Assembly: GCA_018241725.1 (NCBI GenBank)
Contig: JAFEDI010000133.1
Coordinates: forward strand, 1 to 48,334
DNA from: Pseudomonadota bacterium
Lineage (GTDB): Bacteria; Pseudomonadota; Gammaproteobacteria; Burkholderiales; Rhodocyclaceae
Reading direction: 5' to 3'
Length of the DNA stretch: 48,334 nucleotides
Both the position numbers and the translations under genes were made by a program. Of this stretch, positions 42,823 to 48,334 are shown piece by piece; within the stretch, counting starts at the first letter, position 1; each line of letters starts with the position of its first letter. A model generated the notes under the pieces. It was not told the origin of the DNA, made no database searches, and worked only from the letters and a program-made list of their open reading frames with translations.

Positions 42823-42846
42823 CCTATATATATCGATATACAACGG
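42823..42846. promoter_or_regulatory. Probable ModE operator
   Basis: An AT-rich imperfect palindrome of 24 bases whose centre, TATATCGATATA (42829-42840), is a perfect 12-mer. It lies 8-31 bases upstream of modE and about 136 bases upstream of the divergent Mop gene. The TATAT...ATATA arms resemble the ModE boxes of E. coli in composition and spacing. Confidence 0.6.
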
Positions 42847-42981
42847 AGCGTACTGTACTCCAGCAAATAGCGGGCCACCAACCCGCAGCGCGGCACGGTT
42901 GAAAGGAATCGACGCCCTTGCGTAAGCTGGCGGCACCATCGCATGCTGGCACCCGCAGCCATCGTTTCCGGAGAACGTCCC

Positions 42982-43410
42982 ATGAAGATCAGCGCCCGCA
43001 ACGCCTTCGACGGCACCATCGACGCCATCACGCTCGGCACCATCAATTCCGAGGTGGACGTGGCGCTGCCCGGCGGCCTGAAGATCATCGCCACGGTCGC
43101 CAACGACGCGGTCAGGGAACTCAACCTCGCCGCGGGCACGCCGGTCCAGGCCTTCGTCAAGGCCTCGTCGGTGCTGCTCGTAGCCGGTAGCGCGGGCGCC
43201 AGGCTGTCGGCCCGCAACTGCCTGGACGGCACGATCTCGGCGATCACCGAGGGGCCGATCAGCACCGACGTGGCCCTCACCCTCGGCAACGGGCAAATCG
43301 TCCACGCCACGATCACCCACGAAAGTTCGGTCGCCCTCGGCCTCAAAGTCGGCGCTCCAGCCACCGCCGCGTTCAAGGCCCCGTCGGTGATACTCGGCCT
43401 CGTCGGCTGA
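42982..43410 (+). CDS. Tandem Mop-domain molybdate-binding protein (molbindin/ModG type)
   Basis: 142 residues from ATG 42982, two 65-70-residue Mop repeats: ISARNAFDGTIDAITLGTIN and LSARNCLDGTISAITEGPIS, each ending FVKASSVLLV / FKAPSVILGL. Such cytosolic proteins form trimers or hexamers that store or buffer molybdate. Divergent from modE and likely under the same ModE site. GGAG lies 12 bases before the start. Confidence 0.93.
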   Translation: MKISARNAFDGTIDAITLGTINSEVDVALPGGLKIIATVANDAVRELNLAAGTPVQAFVKASSVLLVAGSAGARLSARNCLDGTISAITEGPISTDVALTLGNGQIVHATITHESSVALGLKVGAPATAAFKAPSVILGLVG

Positions 43411-43497
43411 GCGCACAGACACCGTTCCGCCTCCTTCCTCCGGCATGCGCGACGACACACTCGGCAAGAGTTGCAGCACTCCGCCGCGGCACCCTAT

Positions 43498-43535
43498 ATG
43501 CACTCAAATACAGCGAATGCCCAATCGCAGTGCAT
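43498..43535. repeat. Inverted repeat ATGCACT-N24-AGTGCAT in an AT-rich gap
   Basis: Arms 43498-43504 and 43529-43535 are perfect; a related TTTGCAC lies at 43548-43554. The 195-base gap between the converging Mop and di-heme genes is visibly richer in A/T than neighbours and has no obvious terminator T-run. It may be a regulatory or remnant sequence. Confidence 0.4.
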
Positions 43536-43605
43536 TTGGACAGCTTATTTGCACATCAATCGGCGCCCAGGTTTCTCCTCTCTGCAAGCCGACCGTCTCT
43601 TCGCC

Positions 43606-44946
43606 TCACAGGCTTTCAAGAAAGGCCAGCAGTGCTCGACGCTCCTTCGCCGGCAACGCCGCGAAACGCCGGCTCGCCACCTTCGCCTCACCGTCGTGCC
43701 ACAGGATCGCCTCCATCAGGCTGCGCGCGCGGCCGTCGTGGAGATAGCGCTCCTGCTCGCTGATCGTCCTCGTCAATCCAATCCCCCACAGCGGCGGCGT
43801 GCGCCACTCCCGTCCGGACGCCGCGAAATCCGGCCGGCCGTCGGCCAGGCCGGCACCCATGTCGTGGATCAGCAAGTCCGTATAGGGCGCGATGGTCTGC
43901 CCGGCGAGACGCGGAAAACGCGGTGATGCGCCGGTCTGCAGGCTCGGCCGGTGGCACTGTGTGCAGCCACTGCTTGCAAACAGCGCTTCGCCGCGCAGCA
44001 CTGCCTCACTGTCCGCATCCCGGCGGGCCGGCACGGCCAGATGGGCCAGGTAGAACTCCACGTCGTCCAACTGGCGGGCGCTGAGTTCCGGCGTGCCGCC
44101 GTTCGGCGCCTGCTGGCAGGCGGACTGCACGGCGGTGCAGTTCTGCGCCGGGTGCAGATCGGACGTGATGCCCAGGTCACCCAGGAAAGCACCGGCGATC
44201 TGCGCGCGCAGCGTCGGCATATTGGCCTTGTAACCGAAGCGACCGGCCTCCAGCGCCGCGCTCGAAGGATTCCACACCCGGTTCACCCGCCCTTTCACGC
44301 CGTCCGGCTTGCGTTCCGCGGCCAGCGCCGAGAGGGTCTCCGCCGACACGGCATCGAGCAGGCCCATGCCCACCACCTGCTGGCCGACCCGTGGCGAGGT
44401 CAGCACCTTGCCGATGGGCCCGTAGCCCAACTCGGTGAAGGCCAGCGTCGGACGGCGCAGCGACACCACCTCTCCATCCGCCAGCCTGCGCTTCGACTCG
44501 ATCCAGCCCAGGCGCACGCGCCCCTCGCCACGCACGCCGGGAATCCCTTCCTCGTTGAACTGGTCACCATAGGCCGGATGGGGCCGCGGGCCGCCGTGGG
44601 CGCCGCGCCCGGCCACCGACAGCCGTACCAGCATCGACTGCATACGCTCGTCCGTGCTCTCCGGTGGCAGGCCGCGGCCATTGCGGGCGTGGCAGGAGAT
44701 ACAGGCCAGCCGGTTGTAGAGCGGCCCGAGACCATCCACCTGGTCGTCCTTGGCCGGCGCCACCACCCAGCTCTGGTTGAACAGGGAGCGACCATGGAAG
44801 AAACGTTCCCGCTCCGCATCGCTCAGGCCGTCCAGCGGACGTGCGAAAGCCTCGCGACCGGCGTCCGCCACCTGCCAGTCCGCCGCCCTGACGCCCGCCC
44901 CGGTGAGAAGGCCGCACACCAACAACAGGAACCCCAGCCGCCGCAT
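43606..44946 (-). CDS. Di-heme oxidoreductase family protein (DUF1111, c-type)
   Basis: 446 residues, signal peptide ending VRAAD. Two heme c motifs, CISCH (Cys82, Cys85, His86) and CTQCH (Cys328, Cys331, His332), and conserved LFNQSWVVAP, HARNGRG and DFAASGREWRTPPLWGIGL typical of the di-haem oxidoreductase family (putative peroxidases/thiol oxidoreductases). Periplasmic; electron donor unknown. The stop/start junction with the upstream binding-protein gene overlaps by one base, so they are co-translated. Similar proteins accompany iron and metal uptake genes in other bacteria. Confidence 0.9.
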   Translation of the reverse strand: MRRLGFLLLVCGLLTGAGVRAADWQVADAGREAFARPLDGLSDAERERFFHGRSLFNQSWVVAPAKDDQVDGLGPLYNRLACISCHARNGRGLPPESTDERMQSMLVRLSVAGRGAHGGPRPHPAYGDQFNEEGIPGVRGEGRVRLGWIESKRRLADGEVVSLRRPTLAFTELGYGPIGKVLTSPRVGQQVVGMGLLDAVSAETLSALAAERKPDGVKGRVNRVWNPSSAALEAGRFGYKANMPTLRAQIAGAFLGDLGITSDLHPAQNCTAVQSACQQAPNGGTPELSARQLDDVEFYLAHLAVPARRDADSEAVLRGEALFASSGCTQCHRPSLQTGASPRFPRLAGQTIAPYTDLLIHDMGAGLADGRPDFAASGREWRTPPLWGIGLTRTISEQERYLHDGRARSLMEAILWHDGEAKVASRRFAALPAKERRALLAFLESL

Positions 44947-46247
44947 CAGGCCACCCCCAGCAGCTTGGCGGCCTTCGCATAACGCTCATCGACGCGGCTC
45001 GCCCAGGTCTTTTCCAGGCCGGCGGCCAGCGTCTCCGCCGCCGGGTCGTCGCGGCGGGCGAAGAAGGCACGCTGGATCGCCGGATCGTCGGCTTCCGCCT
45101 CCTTCAGCGGCGGTGTCGTCAGCAAGGGCCATACGCTGTTCCAGGTAGCACCGTCCGCCGCATGCAGACGCGTCCACAACTCGACGAGGCGCGCATGGGG
45201 GCGCACGAAGGCCTGCCCGAAGGCCGCCGCAATCGGCGCCGCGCGACCACGCCCGCGGCCGTTGTCATAGAGGTAGCCGCCCCGCGCCGCGGTGGCAAAA
45301 GGGTCGTGGTAGTCCGCCGGCAGGCCCGCGTAGGCAGACGGACGCACCGGCAACTTGCGGATGTCCGGGTGGGCCAGGATCTTCTGCCCGGCGTCGGACA
45401 GTACGAAGTCCACGAACGCCTTCGCGCCATCCGGGTTCGGGCTGCCGGAGGTCACCGCGATGTGAGCCGGATTGACGCCGCCCTGGCGCGGATAGATGAA
45501 CTGGACCGGCGCACCGTTTGCCACCGCCGAGGCCACGAAAAAGTCGATGGACAGCCCGATGCCCTTGCGCCCGCCACCGATCTCGTCGCTGACGAAGGTC
45601 CCGCCGCGCCCCGTGAAAGCCGCATTGGCGGCGATGGCGCTCCACAGGGCCCAGCCGATGTCCCAGCCGTAGGCCTGCAGCGGAATATCCACCAGCACCG
45701 GCGCGAAGCCCACCTCCACCGGGTCCGGCACCGCCAGGTGGCCGGCATAGACTGGATCGGCGAGGTCGCTCCAGTCGGCCACCGGCGGCAGCTTGTGGCT
45801 GTGCAGGTAGGCCGGATTCACCGCGAAGCCGTAGCCGGCCACCTCGGACGCCGCATAGAAGCCGTCCGGATCGTTGATGACACTGCCGCCGACCCGCCCG
45901 GGCAAGCCCTCCAGGCTCACCGGCAGCTTGCGGAAGGCATGCTCGTCCTTCAGTTGGGCATAGGTCTTCGGCGACGCGCTCCAGTACACGTCCACACCAC
46001 CTTGCCCCGGCTGGCGCAGGTAAGGCAAGGCGTCGTGGGGCATGCGCCAGACGATGCGCAGGCGGTACTGAGGCCAGGCCTTTTCGAAGGCGGCCTCGAA
46101 GCGCGAGACCACTGCATCCGGGTAGGCGGTGAGCACCACCACGTCCTTCGTCGGCGCCGCCCACAGGCGGCCGGACGCCCCCGCCGCCGCGAGGGCGCCG
46201 GCGGCACGCACGAAGGCGCGGCGGGAAGGCTTGCGCAGGCTGTCCAT
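44946..46247 (-). CDS. Tat-exported extracellular solute-binding protein (ABC type)
   Basis: 433 residues from ATG 46247 with GAGGAG upstream. The twin-arginine signal SRRAFVRAAG shows export of a folded protein. Binding-protein fold of the iron/spermidine family (VVVLTAYPDAVVSRFEAAFEKA, VDVYWSASPKTYAQL, DPVYAGHLAVPDP, SPNPDGAKAFVDFVLSDAGQKIL), then an extra C-terminal helical part of about 130 residues. It lies between a TonB-dependent receptor gene and the di-heme oxidoreductase gene, all on one strand with gaps of 10 and -1 bases. No permease or ATPase follows in the window. Confidence 0.88.
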   Translation of the reverse strand: MDSLRKPSRRAFVRAAGALAAAGASGRLWAAPTKDVVVLTAYPDAVVSRFEAAFEKAWPQYRLRIVWRMPHDALPYLRQPGQGGVDVYWSASPKTYAQLKDEHAFRKLPVSLEGLPGRVGGSVINDPDGFYAASEVAGYGFAVNPAYLHSHKLPPVADWSDLADPVYAGHLAVPDPVEVGFAPVLVDIPLQAYGWDIGWALWSAIAANAAFTGRGGTFVSDEIGGGRKGIGLSIDFFVASAVANGAPVQFIYPRQGGVNPAHIAVTSGSPNPDGAKAFVDFVLSDAGQKILAHPDIRKLPVRPSAYAGLPADYHDPFATAARGGYLYDNGRGRGRAAPIAAAFGQAFVRPHARLVELWTRLHAADGATWNSVWPLLTTPPLKEAEADDPAIQRAFFARRDDPAAETLAAGLEKTWASRVDERYAKAAKLLGVA

Positions 46248-46257
46248 GGCATTCTCC

Positions 46258-48309
46258 TCAGAACTTGTAGGACGCGTTGGTGAACCACATGCGGCCGGGC
46301 ATCGGGTAGCCATCGGCCAGCGCGTAGTTGGCGTCGAACAGGTTGGTCACGCCAGCCTCCAGCGCCCACGCCGGCTGCGGCTTGTACACCGCCTTCACGT
46401 TGGCCAGCGCAAAGCCGCCCATCTTCACGTAGGTCGCCGCGTTGCCGCTGCCGTAGGCGACCATGCGGCCGTTCTCTGCATCCACCGAAGCCTGGTATTC
46501 CCAGCGGTCGGAAGGCTTCCAGCTGGCGTAGGTGAACAGGCGGTTGCGCGGGGTGTCGGTGAGCGGGGTCGTCGAGGTCCGGTTCTCCCGGTCCAGGTAG
46601 GTGTAGTTGCCACCCACCGTCCAGCCACCGCCGAGGGTCTGCTCCAGGGACAGCTCGACGCCGGCATGGCGTGCCTCGGCAATGTTCTGCAGCTGCGCAC
46701 AGGAGGTTGCCGCGCCGATACCCGGCTGATTGCACAGGGACACCGGGATGATGTTCACCCGCTGCATCAGGTTCTCGATGCGGCTGTAGAACAGGCTGGC
46801 CTGGCCGCGGGCGCCGCCCCACGGGCTGCCGCGCAGGCCGGTCTCGACGTTGAGGGCGCGCTCGGGCTTGAGGTCCGGGTTCGGCAGGCCGCTGCCGAGG
46901 GACGCCGAGTAGCGGTCCTTGATGGTCGGGAAGCGGGTCTTGTGGGCGACGCTGGCAAAGGCTTCGGCCCCGCCGCCGAGCTTGCGGGTCAGCTCGGCCA
47001 GCCAGTTGGTGCCGGAGGTCGAGCCAGTCGGCCAGTAGTACACCTCCTTGGCATCGCGCTCGTCGTGGCTGGCGCCGAGGCGCAGGCGCCACAGGTCGGA
47101 CACGCGGATCATGTCCTCCACCGCGATGGAGGTGGTCACGTCCCGGTAGTTCTTGCTGAGGGCCAGGCCGTTGTCCTGATGCTTGTCTTCTTTGTAATGG
47201 TAGGCAATGGCCAGTTCGTGGCCGCTGAACGCGAAGCTGTCCAGTTCGACGGAAACGCCGGTGGTCGAATCCTTGTACCAGCTCGGAAAATTGGCGGTAT
47301 TGGCGATCAGCGTGGAGTAGCTGCCGTTGGTGTAGGCGAGGATCTTGTTGTCGTAGTTGTCCTGGTACACCCGTGCCTTGACGATGTGGTTCTGCCCCAC
47401 CGCCACATTGGCGATGAAATAGGTGCTCTCCAGGTTCCAGTACGGCCACTGCCAGAAGCGGCTGTTGGCGCCGCCGCCGATGCTCAGGTACTGCCCCGGC
47501 GCGTTGCCGGCGTAGGGCGGGTTGCCCTTGCGGCCGTTCTGCTGGACGTAGCCGATGGCGTACTCGTCGGTGGCGTTGGGGGTCAGGCCCAGCTTGAGGG
47601 ACAGGCGGGAATCGGTCTGGTAGGAATTCTCCCGGTGGCCGCCATCCTCCAGCACGTTGCGGGTCGCGTTGCTGGCGCTGGTCGGGATGGACTTCGCCGA
47701 GTAGTTGCTGGACAGCGGGAAATAGTTGCTGTCGGTGTAGGACGCACCGAGCTGCATGTACCACATGCCCTGATTGCTACCCACGTTGGCAGCGTACTTC
47801 TGCAAGCCACCGGAGCCGAAGCCGGCCCGCAGGTCGCCCTCCAGTTCCTTCACCGGCTTGCGACTGACCAGGTTGATCGCCCCACCGAGCGTGTTGGGGC
47901 CATACAGCAGCGACGCCGCGCCCTTGGCGACGCGGATCTCGGCCAGGTCGAAGGTCGTGAAGCGGCCGAAGTCCACATAGCCGTCATAGGGCACGTAGGC
48001 CGGAATGCCATCGATGAACAGCGGTACCTGGCGCACGTCGAAGCCGCGCAGGTAGACGATGTCCTCGTTGCGGCTGTTGCGGGACAGGCTGATGCCGGGC
48101 GTCAGCGCCACCGCATTGCCGAGGGTGTCGCGATTGAACTGGCGCAGAGCCTCTCCCTTGATCACGGTTTCCCCGGGTACGGCATCCACCGAGCTGGCCA
48201 CCACGTCCACCGTGCCGAGCTGGAACACCCCGTCTGCCGCCACCGCCGAACCAGCCAGCGCCGCCGACACGCTGCTCAATACCCACGCCTGCATCTGTTT
48301 CTTCTTCAT
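46258..48309 (-). CDS. TonB-dependent outer-membrane receptor
   Basis: 683 residues, signal peptide ending GSAVAADG. Plug domain about 30-155 (LGNAVALTPGISLS, VYLRGFDVRQVPLFIDGIPAYV, DLAEIRVAKGAASLLYGPNTLGG) and a 22-strand barrel ending in the aromatic SYKF. Imports a siderophore, metal complex or other large ligand using TonB energy. Upstream sequence ends the window after 25 bases, so promoter and any Fur site are not visible. The neighbouring Tat-exported binding protein and di-heme protein suggest a redox-active metal or metallophore as the cargo. Confidence 0.95.
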   Translation of the reverse strand: MKKKQMQAWVLSSVSAALAGSAVAADGVFQLGTVDVVASSVDAVPGETVIKGEALRQFNRDTLGNAVALTPGISLSRNSRNEDIVYLRGFDVRQVPLFIDGIPAYVPYDGYVDFGRFTTFDLAEIRVAKGAASLLYGPNTLGGAINLVSRKPVKELEGDLRAGFGSGGLQKYAANVGSNQGMWYMQLGASYTDSNYFPLSSNYSAKSIPTSASNATRNVLEDGGHRENSYQTDSRLSLKLGLTPNATDEYAIGYVQQNGRKGNPPYAGNAPGQYLSIGGGANSRFWQWPYWNLESTYFIANVAVGQNHIVKARVYQDNYDNKILAYTNGSYSTLIANTANFPSWYKDSTTGVSVELDSFAFSGHELAIAYHYKEDKHQDNGLALSKNYRDVTTSIAVEDMIRVSDLWRLRLGASHDERDAKEVYYWPTGSTSGTNWLAELTRKLGGGAEAFASVAHKTRFPTIKDRYSASLGSGLPNPDLKPERALNVETGLRGSPWGGARGQASLFYSRIENLMQRVNIIPVSLCNQPGIGAATSCAQLQNIAEARHAGVELSLEQTLGGGWTVGGNYTYLDRENRTSTTPLTDTPRNRLFTYASWKPSDRWEYQASVDAENGRMVAYGSGNAATYVKMGGFALANVKAVYKPQPAWALEAGVTNLFDANYALADGYPMPGRMWFTNASYKF

Positions 48310-48334
48310 AGAGACCCCCTGAACACCATCTATA

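Noticed and set aside
42926-42944. Possible -24/-12 promoter (TGG-N10-GC) before the Mop gene
   Set aside because: The spacing fits, but the -24 and -12 bases other than GG and GC do not match the consensus, and no activator gene adjoins.

Overview
This 48.3 kb window is high-GC, gene-dense chromosomal DNA from a Gram-negative bacterium. The gene content (rsmI-yraN-diaA-dolP block, Burkholderia-type porin, PQQ quinohemoprotein alcohol dehydrogenase, modEABC, many sigma-54 regulators, c-type cytochrome domains) suggests a free-living respiratory betaproteobacterium, most likely Rhodocyclales (Azospira/Dechlorosoma/Azoarcus-like). That placement is inferred from gene families, not from a marker gene. 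I saw no rRNA, tRNA, CRISPR array, insertion sequence or prophage.

Layout. (1) 1-7057: end of a glutamate/aspartate-binding protein, a porin, a periplasmic asparaginase, a DctB/DctD-type sigma-54 two-component system and an outer-membrane barrel protein; together they look like an acidic-amino-acid uptake and use cluster. (2) 7195-11476: an orphan branched-chain-type binding protein, then the housekeeping block rsmI / yraN / (exported HIRAN protein) / diaA / dolP, closed by a strong terminator. (3) 11512-20058: MFS exporter with divergent LysR regulator; a minus-strand operon of a heme-c-binding membrane sensor, a Ser/Thr kinase fused to a degenerate cyclase domain plus two C-terminal repeats, and a PPC-domain protein; then a lipoprotein cyclic-nucleotide phosphodiesterase/nucleotidase with a Sel1-repeat protein. 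(4) 20380-28890: kup, a MocR-type regulator divergent from a small DUF2917-like gene, an SDR, an exported glutathione peroxidase, gluQ and a membrane PAS protein with a degenerate GGDEF domain. (5) 28960-32497: fdhD, a spermidine-synthase-like methyltransferase fold, and a chemoreceptor with a good FliA promoter. (6) 32499-39391: an alcohol-oxidation island in which an AcoR-like sigma-54 activator is divergent from a PQQ/heme-c alcohol dehydrogenase, followed by an outer-membrane MetA-like protein and an aldehyde dehydrogenase. (7) 39427-43410: modEABC with a divergent di-Mop molybdate-binding protein. (8) 43606-48309: an operon of TonB-dependent receptor, Tat-exported binding protein and di-heme oxidoreductase.

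How it works together. Alcohols are oxidised in the periplasm (PQQ enzyme) and the aldehydes finished by the dehydrogenase, with a visible -24/-12 promoter and a repeat cluster placed where a sigma-54 activator should bind. Molybdate uptake appears autoregulated through a palindrome in front of modE. The least familiar element is the heme-c sensor / kinase-pseudocyclase / PPC operon, a plausible redox or gas signalling pathway whose output is unknown.
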